Virus record (IMG/VR): IMGVR_UViG_3300022744_000037
Span: 1 to 51,610 of that record
Strand: one strand, 5' to 3'
DNA: 51,610 bases
DNA from: a virus
Both the position numbers and the translations under genes were made by a program. The notes below the pieces were generated by a model that saw nothing but the letters and a program-made list of their open reading frames with translations, was not told where the DNA came from and made no database searches. This document shows, piece by piece, positions 12,851 through 21,434 of the stretch (positions within the stretch are counted from its first letter, which is position 1; each line of letters opens with the position of its first letter).

Positions 12851-14247
12851 CCACTCAGTACACCCCGTCACCCTCCGTGGTGCCGTTCCTCCTTGCGGAG
12901 AAGTTCGCTAACTTCATCGTCGGGCCCGTCGGGTCCACTAAGACCACTGCGAGCATCATCAAGATCGCCATGGAGGCGAAGAAGGTGAAAGCATGTCGTG
13001 ACGGTATACGCAGAAGCCGATGTGCGGTTATCCGAAATACGAGGCAAATGCTTTGGGACACGACGATCCCTGACTTCCTGAAGTGGTATCCCGACGGGCT
13101 GGCTGGAGCGATGATGAAGACGGACTCAAAGTTCGTCTTGCGGTTCGACGACGTGGAGTGCGAAGTGTTATTCCGGGGGCTAGACGACGCGAACGACGTT
13201 CGACGGCTGTTGTCGTTGCAGCTCACGTTCGGCGTGATGGATGAGTTCCGCGAGATACACCAGGACATCTACAACGCACTGACCGGGCGCTTGGGGCGTT
13301 ACCCAGACAAGACGATGAACGGAGTCGGGGCCTGCGATGACAACGGCGCCCAGGTGTTCAAAGTGTGGGGGGCGACCAACCCGCCGGACGCGGACACGAA
13401 ATGGGAGGAGTTGCTCTCAGACCCGCCAACCAACACACACGTCACGATCCAGCCCAGTGGGCGCAGCCCGGAGGCGGACTGGGTGCAGTTCCTACCCGAT
13501 GGGTACTACGACAACCTGTGTGAAGGCAAGAGTGCAGAGTGGATCGCCGTGTACGTGGATGGGAAGTTCGGCAGCTCACTGGCTGGGAAACCCGTGTTCC
13601 CGGCGTTCAACGCAGGCACGCATGTGGCCAAGGAGGAGCTGACGGTACTCCCCAACACACAGGTGATTATTGGAGTGGACGCCGGTCTGTCGCCAGCGGC
13701 GGTGATCGGGCAGGTGAACTACCAAGGCCGGGTGGTCGTACACGACGCGATCATCAGCGAGAGCATGGGGGCGCTTCGGTTCATTCGAGAGAAGCTGAAG
13801 CCGTTGTTGGCCTCGAAGTACGCCGGCTGCCGCGTGGGTGTGGTGATCGACCCGGCGGCGTTCCAACGGGCGCAGACGGACGAGCGCACCGTAGCGGATA
13901 TGTTCAAGGCCGAAGGGTTCTCCGTGAAGCCGGCCAGGACGAACACGATCACCGCGCGGATCGCCGCAGTGGACCAGTACCTGACACGTACCGTGGACGG
14001 GCAGGCGGGGATCATATTGAACCCATCGGGGGCGCACCCACTCATCGTGGCGCTGCGGGGCAAGTACCGGTACAAGATTTCCACAAAAGGGGAAGTCGAT
14101 GAAACCCCCGAAAAGAGCCACCCGCACAGTGACGTGGCGGACGCCCTACAGTACCTATGCCTACATGCAGATAACGGTTCTACATTAGGTTACTCCCAAG
14201 TTGGCAAGCGGCGCGACGTGGTGAAATCACGTTATCACTACGGTTGA
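12847..14247 (+). CDS. terL: Terminase large subunit
   Basis: 466 residues from MTTQYTPSPSVVPFLL; the ATG overlaps the terS stop. The ATPase domain has a Walker A variant, GPVGSTKTT (about 26-34), and a Walker B, FGVMDEF (about 135-141). The C-terminal RNase H-like nuclease has acidic residues in GVDAGL (about 285), VIDPAAF (about 345) and SDVADALQY (about 440). It packages DNA into the prohead at the portal and cuts it. The length is normal for the family. An in-frame extension upstream of 12847 lies inside terS and is rejected. Confidence 0.93.
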   Translation: MTTQYTPSPSVVPFLLAEKFANFIVGPVGSTKTTASIIKIAMEAKKVKACRDGIRRSRCAVIRNTRQMLWDTTIPDFLKWYPDGLAGAMMKTDSKFVLRFDDVECEVLFRGLDDANDVRRLLSLQLTFGVMDEFREIHQDIYNALTGRLGRYPDKTMNGVGACDDNGAQVFKVWGATNPPDADTKWEELLSDPPTNTHVTIQPSGRSPEADWVQFLPDGYYDNLCEGKSAEWIAVYVDGKFGSSLAGKPVFPAFNAGTHVAKEELTVLPNTQVIIGVDAGLSPAAVIGQVNYQGRVVVHDAIISESMGALRFIREKLKPLLASKYAGCRVGVVIDPAAFQRAQTDERTVADMFKAEGFSVKPARTNTITARIAAVDQYLTRTVDGQAGIILNPSGAHPLIVALRGKYRYKISTKGEVDETPEKSHPHSDVADALQYLCLHADNGSTLGYSQVGKRRDVVKSRYHYG

Positions 14248-14272
14248 CCTGTTAGCATATCTGGGCTATAAC
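14244..14272 (+). promoter_or_regulatory. Promoter of the portal gene, predicting a leaderless mRNA
   Basis: TTGACC (14244-14249), a 17-bp spacer beginning TGTTAGCATAT, and TATAAC (14267-14272). CGCCCGT then leads directly into ATG 14280. The -35 overlaps the terL stop codon. The -10-to-ATG distance is 7 nt, exactly as at terS. Confidence 0.75.
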
Positions 14273-14279
14273 CGCCCGT

Positions 14280-16400
14280 ATGCTCGGACTCACCCCACCT
14301 TCATCCTTTGGCACCACAGTGCCCGCCGCGGCGCCTGCGCCGATCATGTCTGTCGGGGGGATCATGCCGATCATGTCGGCTGCCCAGGTGGACGCCGAAG
14401 CGCGCAAACGCGCCGAGCTTGGTCAGCAGGCCGCGCCGATCCTGGGGCTCGCGCAGCACGTTCGGACTCAATGGACGATTCACCGACAAGCGAAAGAGCA
14501 GACGATCGAGCAGAGGATGCTGTCGAACGTTCGGATGCGCCGCGGCGAGTACGACCCCGACGAGCTGTCGAAGATCCGGGAGCAGGGCGGCTCTGAGATT
14601 TTCATGATGATCGGCTCCACCAAATGCCGCGCGGCCGGGTCCTGGCTCCGTGACGTGATGGTGGCGGTGCGCGATGAGAAGCCATGGACGCTGAAGTCCT
14701 CGCCCGTGCCGACAGTGGACCCCCAGGTCGTGGAGCAGGTGCGCCAACAAGCGATCCAGGCGGTGATGGGCTTCATCATGATGAACGGGGCTCCGCCGGA
14801 CGAGGCACTGATCCGTCCGATGTTGGAGCAGACGCACGACCAAGTGTTGTCAAAGCTCCGCGACGAGGCGAACCAGAAAGTGGCCCGGATGGAGGACAAG
14901 ATGGAGGACCAGCTCACGGAGGGCGGGTTCATCCGAGCGCTCAACGACTTCATCGACGACCTGACCACGTTCCCCACGGCCATCATCAAGGGTCCAGTGG
15001 TGCGGAACAAACCCCGCATGAGTTGGGTGCCAGGGCCCGACGGCCAGTACACCGTCCAATACAACGACGAGCTGGTGCTCGAGTGGGAGCGCGTGGACCC
15101 GTTCGACGCATACCCCCACCCCGCGATGACGGATGTGAACGAGTCGCTGCCGTTCATTCAGCGCCACCGGATGACGCGCTCCCAGCTCACAGAGCTGCTG
15201 GGTGTTGAAGGGTACGACGACGACGCGATCCGCGCGGTGCTCGACCTGTACGGGAAAGGCGGCCTGCACGAGTGGCTGCGCGTGGACACCGCCAAAGCGG
15301 CGGCCGAAGGGAAGTCCACCACGCACATCTTCAACAACCCGGCCGGCGTGATCGACGCGCTCCAGTTCTTCGGCCCCGTGCAAGGCAAGATGCTGCGTGA
15401 CTGGGGGATGACGGAGGAGGACGTACCCGACACCGTGAAAGAGTACCACTGCGAAGTGTGGCTCATCGGGAACTGGGTCATCAAGGCCACACTGAACTAC
15501 GACCCACTGGGTCGCAAGCCTTACTTCTCGACCTCCTACGAGCGCGTCCCCGGCGCGTTCTGGGGCAACAGCGTGCTGGACCTGTGCCGAGACAGCCAAC
15601 GGATGTGCAACGCCGCCGCGCGTGCAATCTCGAACAACATGGGCCTGTCCTCGGGTCCGCAGGTTGGGATCAACGTCGATCGGCTGCCGCCCGGCGAGGC
15701 CGTCGAGCAGATGTACCCCTGGAAGATTTGGCAGTTCACGGACAGCCCGTCGGGCTCGACCCAGGCGCCGATCACGTTCTTCCAGCCGCAATCAAACGTG
15801 CAAGAGTTGATGCAGGTGTTCCAGCACTACAGCGTTCGCGCTGACGAGGACACCGGTGTGCCTCGGTACATGACTGGCGAATCACCAACAGGCGGCGCGG
15901 GGCGCACGGCCTCCGGCCTGTCGATGCTGCTGGGCAACGCCAGCAAGACGATCAAGCAGGTGGTGAGCAACATCGACGTGGAGATCCTGACACCGCTGCT
16001 CGAGCGGCTGTACACCTGGAACATGATGTACTCGGACGACCCAGAGCTGAAGGGTGACGTGAACATCGTGGCCCGCGGCGCGACGAGCATCATGCTCAAG
16101 GAGTCTGCCCAGGTCCGTCGCAATGAGTTCCTGGCCACAGTGGCTAACAGCCCGGTCCTGCAACAGATCGTCGGCCCTCTCGGGATCGCGGAGCTGCTGC
16201 GCGAGTCGGCCAAGACGCTGGACATGCCGAACACCGACTCGATCGTCCCGCCGCCCGAAAAGATCCGCCTCCAGATGCAGATGGCTCAGGCCATGCAGGC
16301 GCAACAGGCAGCGCCGGCCGGGGGCCCGTCACCGGGGAATCAGGATTTGCACAACGGGGCGCCGGCCACAGACAACTTCAGCCCGCCACGCCAAGGCTAA
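14280..16400 (+). CDS. Portal protein
   Basis: 706 residues. The order after terL, the size, and stretches such as DPFDAYPHPAMTDVNESLPF, YERVPGAFWGNSVLDLCRD, RTASGLSMLLGNASKTIKQV and DVEILTPLLERLYTWNMMY are typical of podoviral portal (head-tail connector) proteins. It forms the dodecameric ring at the unique vertex through which DNA enters and leaves. The C-terminus is Gln/Ala-rich (MQMAQAMQAQQAAPAG) and probably flexible. The ATG sits at the predicted +1 of its own promoter without a Shine-Dalgarno. Confidence 0.9.
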   Translation: MLGLTPPSSFGTTVPAAAPAPIMSVGGIMPIMSAAQVDAEARKRAELGQQAAPILGLAQHVRTQWTIHRQAKEQTIEQRMLSNVRMRRGEYDPDELSKIREQGGSEIFMMIGSTKCRAAGSWLRDVMVAVRDEKPWTLKSSPVPTVDPQVVEQVRQQAIQAVMGFIMMNGAPPDEALIRPMLEQTHDQVLSKLRDEANQKVARMEDKMEDQLTEGGFIRALNDFIDDLTTFPTAIIKGPVVRNKPRMSWVPGPDGQYTVQYNDELVLEWERVDPFDAYPHPAMTDVNESLPFIQRHRMTRSQLTELLGVEGYDDDAIRAVLDLYGKGGLHEWLRVDTAKAAAEGKSTTHIFNNPAGVIDALQFFGPVQGKMLRDWGMTEEDVPDTVKEYHCEVWLIGNWVIKATLNYDPLGRKPYFSTSYERVPGAFWGNSVLDLCRDSQRMCNAAARAISNNMGLSSGPQVGINVDRLPPGEAVEQMYPWKIWQFTDSPSGSTQAPITFFQPQSNVQELMQVFQHYSVRADEDTGVPRYMTGESPTGGAGRTASGLSMLLGNASKTIKQVVSNIDVEILTPLLERLYTWNMMYSDDPELKGDVNIVARGATSIMLKESAQVRRNEFLATVANSPVLQQIVGPLGIAELLRESAKTLDMPNTDSIVPPPEKIRLQMQMAQAMQAQQAAPAGGPSPGNQDLHNGAPATDNFSPPRQG

Positions 16401-16403
16401 CTG

Positions 16404-16432
16404 TTGACACAACCAATGTGTTAGCATATAGA
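16404..16432 (+). promoter_or_regulatory. Sigma70-type promoter for the scaffold-capsid genes
   Basis: TTGACA (16404-16409), a 17-bp spacer ending GTTAGCA, and TATAGA (16427-16432). Unlike the two promoters before it, it has a leader of about 14 nt containing AGGAGAA. Confidence 0.75.
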
Positions 16433-16452
16433 ATCGCACCAGGAGAACTCTC

Positions 16453-16632
16453 ATGGCTACCAAGAAACCCGCCGCCAAAGCTCTGTTCAAGGGCAAAGAA
16501 ACCTACAGCGAGGAGCTGAAGGAGGCCAAGGCCATCAAGTCCGGCAAGATCACACCGCAGCAGTACGCCCGTGGTGAGAAGTCGGAAGAAAAGATGGCCC
16601 GCGGGGGCGCTGTGAAAGGACGCAAGTGCTAA
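16453..16632 (+). CDS. 59-residue Lys-rich protein
   Basis: MATKKPAAKALFKGKETYSE start, basic and helical, ending GGAVKGRKC. The ribosome site AGGAGAA is 7 nt upstream. It lies between portal and scaffold, where podoviruses often carry a tiny head protein; its role is unknown. Confidence 0.75.
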   Translation: MATKKPAAKALFKGKETYSEELKEAKAIKSGKITPQQYARGEKSEEKMARGGAVKGRKC

Positions 16633-16874
16633 CACGCCCCACTGACGAGGAGATCCACGCGCTGGCAGTGACCAGCCGGACCCCTCACGGGCAGATTTTG
16701 ATGAAGTACCTCGAGCGCATGGTGGCGGACGTGGACACGAAGCTGAGATCAGCCGATGTGCCCGGCGTGTACCGTCTCCAAGGTCGAAGCGAGGCGCTGC
16801 TTGAGTTCACCGGAGTGTTCCGCGACGCGGTGGCGCTCCACAACAAAGCCGAGAACCGAGCCCCGAGCCGGTAA
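16626..16874 (+). CDS. Small protein between portal and scaffold
   Basis: 82 residues from a GTG overlapping the previous stop by 7 bp. The sequence TPHGQILMKYLERMVADVDT and YRLQGRSEALLEFTGVFRDA is helical and conserved-looking in this genome position. Probably a minor head-assembly protein; no named domain. Confidence 0.7.
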   Translation: MLTRPTDEEIHALAVTSRTPHGQILMKYLERMVADVDTKLRSADVPGVYRLQGRSEALLEFTGVFRDAVALHNKAENRAPSR

Positions 16875-16885
16875 AGGAAAAATTC

Positions 16886-17875
16886 ATGGGAATCCCCGCA
16901 CAGATTCAACGTCAACTGGAGGCTGCTGAAGCTCTCCAGGCCAGCCTGAGTGCTGCGCCGGCACCCGCCGAGCCCGCTCCCGCCCCGGCCGAACCCGTTG
17001 AACCTACCCCGGAACCCCAACCGGAACCCGTTGCTGCCGCGGCGCCTGCGCCCCAGGCATCCTCCGCTGACGAATTGACTTGGGAACAGCGCTATCGCTC
17101 TCTCCAAGGCATGTGGCAATCGCAGAAGGGCGTGATGGCCCAGTATGAACAGCAGGTGCGCAGCCTGACTGAACGACTGGACCAAGCCACTGCGAAGATC
17201 AGCGAGATGGCCAAGCCTGACGCCCAGGCCGAGCAGAAACTGGTGACGGACAAGGACGCAGAAGCGTTCGGACCTGAGTTGATTGAACTTGCGCGTCGCG
17301 TGGCGCGTGAGGAGTTTGGACCGGAGCGTTCCCAGTTCCAGGCCCGCATCGCAGAGTTGGAGAGAACGGTTGCCGTTCAAAACCAGAAACTCGGCGGCGT
17401 GGAGCAAAGCACTGAGAAGCTGTCCGCAGCGACGTTTTACCGTGATCTGGATCGCGCCCTGCCTCAGTGGGAAACAATCCAGGCTACGCCTGAGTGCCAA
17501 GCGTGGCTCGTTAGCCGTATTCCCGGCCAGCGTGGTCGCACATGGCACGACTCGTTGCAAGCAGCAGCCAGCGAGTTCAATTCGGACGATGCAGCGGAAG
17601 TCTTCGAGGCTTTCCTGGCAGCGCACCCGAAGCTGGACCCCCGCCGCGCACCCGAGCCAACGCAACCCAAGCCGAACGCCCAGCGTCAGGTAGCGCCGTC
17701 GAAAACGTCGGCTTCTGCACCTGCCCCTGCCGAGAGCACCGTCTACACACCCGCGGAGTACGAAGCCGCGATGATGCAGATGGTTCGGCTGAACAAGGAA
17801 CGGAAGTACGACGAGGCCGCGGCGCTGGAAGCAGCATTGAACGCCGCAGTAGCTGAAGGCCGAGTACGCCCGTAA
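16886..17875 (+). CDS. Scaffolding protein
   Basis: 329 residues. The N-terminus is helical, then Pro/Ala/Glu-rich (about 24-60), followed by a long coiled-coil-like region (YEQQVRSLTERLDQATAKIS) and a charged C-terminal helix (MMQMVRLNKERKYDEAAALE). The position directly before the major capsid protein and the composition are those of phage scaffolding proteins, which guide prohead assembly and are then removed. Confidence 0.85.
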   Translation: MGIPAQIQRQLEAAEALQASLSAAPAPAEPAPAPAEPVEPTPEPQPEPVAAAAPAPQASSADELTWEQRYRSLQGMWQSQKGVMAQYEQQVRSLTERLDQATAKISEMAKPDAQAEQKLVTDKDAEAFGPELIELARRVAREEFGPERSQFQARIAELERTVAVQNQKLGGVEQSTEKLSAATFYRDLDRALPQWETIQATPECQAWLVSRIPGQRGRTWHDSLQAAASEFNSDDAAEVFEAFLAAHPKLDPRRAPEPTQPKPNAQRQVAPSKTSASAPAPAESTVYTPAEYEAAMMQMVRLNKERKYDEAAALEAALNAAVAEGRVRP

Positions 17876-17901
17876 CTGCGGCTCCTTAAAGGAGCATCCA
17901 A

Positions 17902-18879
17902 ATGGCAACCATTACCCCAGCAGCCCTTTACCCAGTCTCCGGTAGTTACGCGACCACCCCGTCGTACTCCGGCACGTTCATTCCGTCGATTTGGTCGGCG
18001 AAGCTGAACGCGAAGTTCTATGCGTCCACCACCTTCGGTGACGTGTCGAACACCAACTGGGAAGGTGACATCTCCAGCATGGGCGACAAGGTGGTGATCA
18101 ACAACATCCCCACCCTGACTGTGAACGACTACACCGTCGGCACCAACCTGACCTACGAAGTACCCACCCCGAACACCATCGAACTGACGGTGGACAAGGG
18201 CAAATACTTCGCCTTCCAGGTGAACGACGTGATCGACCATCAGGCCAAGCCAAACCTGATGGACACGTTCTCGACCGACGCTGGCAACCAGTTGAAGATC
18301 AAGGTGGACACCGACTGCTGGCTGGCGGTCTACAACCAGTCTGACTCCAACAACGTTGGTGCCAACGCTGGTGCGATCACCCAGGGCTTCAACATGGGTA
18401 CCGACGCGGCTCCCGTGACGTTGACCTCCGCCAACATCCTGTCGTACATCACCCAGATGGCGACGATTCTGGACGAGCAAAACATCCCTGAGTCCGACCG
18501 CTGGCTCGTGATCACCCCGTTCGAGCGCCAGTTGCTGATGAACTCCAACATGGCTCAAGCTCAGTTCATGGGCGACAGCACCTCGATCCTGCGCAACGGT
18601 CGCATTGGTCAGATTGATCGTTTCTCGGTCTACCTGTCCAACCTGCTGCCACGCGCTGCGGCCAACTTCAACTACATCGGCGGTGCTGATGCCGGTAAGG
18701 TGAAGCGCCACACGATCCTGGCGGGCCACAAGTCTGCGCTGACCTTCGCCAGCCAGATCAACAAGGTGGAGACCATCCGTAACCCTAACGACTTCGGCGA
18801 TTACGTCCGGGGTCTGATGGTGTACGGCCGCAAGTGCGTACTGCCCACCGGCCTGACCTGCGGCATCATCGCCGGCTAA
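17902..18879 (+). CDS. Major capsid protein
   Basis: 325 residues, soluble, no low-complexity sequence. It follows scaffold, with AAGGAG before the ATG and a strong hairpin after the stop, as expected for a very highly expressed coat gene. Segments such as LTVDKGKYFAFQVNDVIDHQ and RWLVITPFERQLLMNSNMAQ are typical of HK97-fold capsid proteins of podoviruses. Confidence 0.9.
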   Translation: MATITPAALYPVSGSYATTPSYSGTFIPSIWSAKLNAKFYASTTFGDVSNTNWEGDISSMGDKVVINNIPTLTVNDYTVGTNLTYEVPTPNTIELTVDKGKYFAFQVNDVIDHQAKPNLMDTFSTDAGNQLKIKVDTDCWLAVYNQSDSNNVGANAGAITQGFNMGTDAAPVTLTSANILSYITQMATILDEQNIPESDRWLVITPFERQLLMNSNMAQAQFMGDSTSILRNGRIGQIDRFSVYLSNLLPRAAANFNYIGGADAGKVKRHTILAGHKSALTFASQINKVETIRNPNDFGDYVRGLMVYGRKCVLPTGLTCGIIAG

Positions 18880-18885
18880 TGATCT

Positions 18886-18903
18886 GGGGGGCTCCGGCCC
18901 CCC
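18886..18903 (+). terminator. GC hairpin with UNCG-type loop after the capsid gene
   Basis: Six G/C pairs plus a C-G closing pair around TCCG. No T-run follows, so it probably protects the capsid mRNA 3' end or terminates only partly. Confidence 0.6.
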
Positions 18904-18922
18904 GTTCACACAGGAGAGAAAC

Positions 18923-19300
18923 ATGATCGGACAGATCGTTAAATTCGTGCGCATGGGCCTCTGGGCACCCATGATGACCCCTACGGCGTCCACTGGCCTC
19001 ACCGCCGCGGGCTCGACTCAAGCCACTGCGCTCGCACTGACGGCTGAGTTCAACCAGTTCTCCACCGTGGCTGCCAGCACTGGCGCCACTCTGCCGGCCG
19101 GTAGCGAGCCGGGCGACGAGATCCTGGTGATCAACAACGGTGCTAACGCACTGGCCGTGTACCCCACAGGCACCGGCACCATCAACACCGGCTCGGCTTC
19201 GGCGGCTCTGTCGGTGGCCGCAGGCAAGGCAGCTCGCTTCACCTGCATCGGCGGCGGCACTGGCCTCACCCGTACCTGGGTGGGCATGATCAGCGCCTAA
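18923..19300 (+). CDS. Small virion protein, possible capsid decoration
   Basis: 125 residues, beta-rich and Ala/Thr/Gly-rich (STQATALALTAEFNQFSTVA, GDEILVINNGANALAVYPTG). It directly follows the capsid gene, where decoration or head-fibre proteins are often encoded. AGGAGAG precedes the ATG. The role is inferred from position and composition. Confidence 0.65.
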   Translation: MIGQIVKFVRMGLWAPMMTPTASTGLTAAGSTQATALALTAEFNQFSTVAASTGATLPAGSEPGDEILVINNGANALAVYPTGTGTINTGSASAALSVAAGKAARFTCIGGGTGLTRTWVGMISA

Positions 19301-19312
19301 CGGAGACTCGGC

Positions 19313-19645
19313 ATGGCGACGTTTAGCGACCTCATTTCAGACGCCCTCATCATTCTTCAAGACGTGGCGGGGGAGCGGTACACCGTGCCGCAACTGCTGA
19401 AACATGCTAACAGCGCTATCGCCGAGGCTTTGCTCCTGCGCCCGGACTTCCAGTTCGGCCAGGGGTACACCGGGGTTGGGTCGTATTCTTTGACGGATGC
19501 GGTCCCAATACCTGCTAACTACCACGTATTTGTTGTAGACTACCTCGTGTTCCGCGCTGAAATCCGGGATGACGAGTTTGCAACTGACGGACGCGCGGCG
19601 GCGTTTCTTACCCGATTCCGCACTGGCCTGACAGGAACCAAATGA
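19313..19645 (+). CDS. Neck/head-completion protein (DUF6682-like)
   Basis: 110 residues. GERYTVPQLLKHANSAIAEA and ALLLRPDF followed by a beta segment resemble phage adaptor proteins of the DUF6682 type as I know them. It is coupled to the next gene by ATGA. Likely part of the head-tail joint. Confidence 0.7.
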   Translation: MATFSDLISDALIILQDVAGERYTVPQLLKHANSAIAEALLLRPDFQFGQGYTGVGSYSLTDAVPIPANYHVFVVDYLVFRAEIRDDEFATDGRAAAFLTRFRTGLTGTK

Positions 19646-20298
19646 GCACCGTCCCCTACTCCGCCTTTCTCGATGATGTAATGCCTGACGTTGGCGGGGC
19701 CACTTCGGACGTGGTGCTGCACGCGATCCAGAACTCCTGCATTCAGTTCTGTGAACAAACCAATTTTCTGTGGGAGCGGCAAGATCCGTTCCTTCTCGAG
19801 AAAGACCGCCCTGAGTACGACCTGTTTGCGCCCGCCGGTGCCAAGGTGTTCAAGGTCCTGGAAGTTTGCACTGAACGCTACCCGCTGACGCCCCGTAACT
19901 CGCAGTGGCTGAAGAACAAGTACCCGAACTGGTCCGCGTGGACCGGGATGCCGCGGTACTACAACATGCCCATCGAGACGGTGGTTCGCGTGGTCCCTTA
20001 CCCCAGCGCATCGGACTCCGTTGATCCGACGTTGGACACTTTGACCGTGACCGTCGCGTACAAGCCAACGCGCAACTCCACATTGGTGGACAGTCGGCTG
20101 TACGAGGAGTACCTCGAAGTGATCGCTGCTGGTGCGAAATACCGTCTCATGAGCAGCCCGGCCAAGCCGTATTCCAACGTGGACTACGCCGCGTTGAACT
20201 TCAAGATTTTCTGGCAAGGCGTAGCCAAGGCCAAGCGCGATGTCCAGGGAGCGCTCTCCAATGCCCTGCAACGAGTGACGCCCAACAAGGCCGCATAA
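19642..20298 (+). CDS. Tail adaptor/tubular protein
   Basis: 218 residues. VVLHAIQNSCIQFCEQTNFL, a middle beta region and DSRLYEEYLEVIAAGAKYRL resemble podoviral head-tail adaptor proteins. It follows the DUF6682-like gene by an ATGA overlap. Probably sits under the portal. Confidence 0.7.
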   Translation: MSTVPYSAFLDDVMPDVGGATSDVVLHAIQNSCIQFCEQTNFLWERQDPFLLEKDRPEYDLFAPAGAKVFKVLEVCTERYPLTPRNSQWLKNKYPNWSAWTGMPRYYNMPIETVVRVVPYPSASDSVDPTLDTLTVTVAYKPTRNSTLVDSRLYEEYLEVIAAGAKYRLMSSPAKPYSNVDYAALNFKIFWQGVAKAKRDVQGALSNALQRVTPNKAA

Positions 20299-20307
20299 GG
20301 AGCACCC

Positions 20308-20712
20308 ATGGCTGGATTCAGCACTTACCTCGCCAACGCGATCATCAACTCAAGCCTCAAGGGCCAGTCGTTCCCAATTCCGTCGGGCACGTATTTCGCC
20401 CTGTTCACAGCCGACCCCACCGACACGTTCACGGCAGGCACCGAAGTCTCGGCCGCGTGGTATGTGCGACAAGCCACAGGCACCTGGGCGTCTCCTACGA
20501 ACGGCGTGACGTACAACCAAGCCGCGGCTACGTTCCCTGCGGTTACGGTCTCCAGCGTGACTATCACGCACGTCGGCATCGTGGACGCCATCACTGGCGG
20601 CAACTTGCTGTATTCCCAGGCTCTGACCACCTCGAAGACGCTCAACGTCAACGACGTGTTTGTGATTGATTCTGCCAGCACCAGCGGCGACTTCACCATC
20701 AGCGTCCTGTGA
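20308..20712 (+). CDS. Virion structural protein of fibre type
   Basis: 134 residues, beta-rich, with FALFTADPTDTFTAGTEVSA and VTYNQAAATFPAV. This opening (small N-terminal helix, then GTYFALFTADPT) is common in phage tail proteins. AGGAGCACCC precedes the ATG. Confidence 0.7.
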   Translation: MAGFSTYLANAIINSSLKGQSFPIPSGTYFALFTADPTDTFTAGTEVSAAWYVRQATGTWASPTNGVTYNQAAATFPAVTVSSVTITHVGIVDAITGGNLLYSQALTTSKTLNVNDVFVIDSASTSGDFTISVL

Positions 20713-21152
20713 ACTTCACCCCGATCAACTCCGGCGCGATCAATACGGGCAAGCCTACGCTTGTCCAGCGGGCAACTGTTGCTCTGCAAGCGGCGGCGTC
20801 GATCGTGGCCAATGCGCACATCAACGTGCGCAGCATCATCGCGGCGGTTGGTTCCGCGATCATCAGCATTTCAGGCAAGCACAAGGTTCGGTTCGACGAG
20901 CCAATGCAACTGGATGGGCAAGCCGTTATCACGCTCAAGACACGCGTGAAGTACCGGTTCCCGGTCAGCGTTGCAACCAGCGCCGACATCCTGGTGGTCC
21001 CGACCATGCACCGCCGAAGCCCCATCTCTGCGTCCGCCCAGGCGTACATCTTGGCTACCGGCCGCGCGGTGTTCAGCCCGGTCTACGACAGACCCGCTCC
21101 AGCGTACCGTCAGATGGTTGTGGCTGGGTACAACCGAACCATCAAGGTGTGA
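20709..21152 (+). CDS. Putative virion protein
   Basis: 147 residues from a GTG overlapping the previous stop (GTGA). Repetitive beta-rich sequence (VALQAAASIVANAHINVRSI, VKYRFPVSVATSADILVVP). Likely a tail or fibre-associated component from its place among structural genes. Confidence 0.6.
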   Translation: MNFTPINSGAINTGKPTLVQRATVALQAAASIVANAHINVRSIIAAVGSAIISISGKHKVRFDEPMQLDGQAVITLKTRVKYRFPVSVATSADILVVPTMHRRSPISASAQAYILATGRAVFSPVYDRPAPAYRQMVVAGYNRTIKV

Positions 21153-21154
21153 AC

Positions 21155-21433
21155 ATGATCCTCGGCTCATTCACCCAGACCCCCTACGAGCGGCTGGACT
21201 ACGACATTTACTTCGGTGATTTCTTCCCGTCCGGCGACTCGGTGAACACCCAAGTGACGACGGCTGACACCGGGCTTACGGTGAGTGCGTCCATCAACAC
21301 AGCCAAAGACACCGTGAAGGTGTACGCGAGTGGCGGCAACGCAGGTTCGCGCTACAAAGTGAAGGTCCTCGCCACCTCGGTGCAGGGTCGGATCAAAGAA
21401 GGCGAGTTCTGGGTAAACATCAAGGAAGACTGA
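21155..21433 (+). CDS. Fibre-tail adaptor-like protein
   Basis: 92 residues from MILGSFTQTPYERLDYDIYF. It has the pattern of phage fibre-tail adaptor proteins (DYxIYFGDFFPSGD, then VKVYASGGNAGSRYKVKVLA and GRIKEGEFWVNIKE). A longer frame starting at 20666 overlaps two genes and is a shadow. Confidence 0.7.
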   Translation: MILGSFTQTPYERLDYDIYFGDFFPSGDSVNTQVTTADTGLTVSASINTAKDTVKVYASGGNAGSRYKVKVLATSVQGRIKEGEFWVNIKED

Positions 21434-21434
21434 A

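Noticed and set aside
20666-21433. 255-residue frame covering the fibre adaptor gene.
   Set aside because: Its first two thirds overlap two structural genes out of frame; only the part from 21155 is real.
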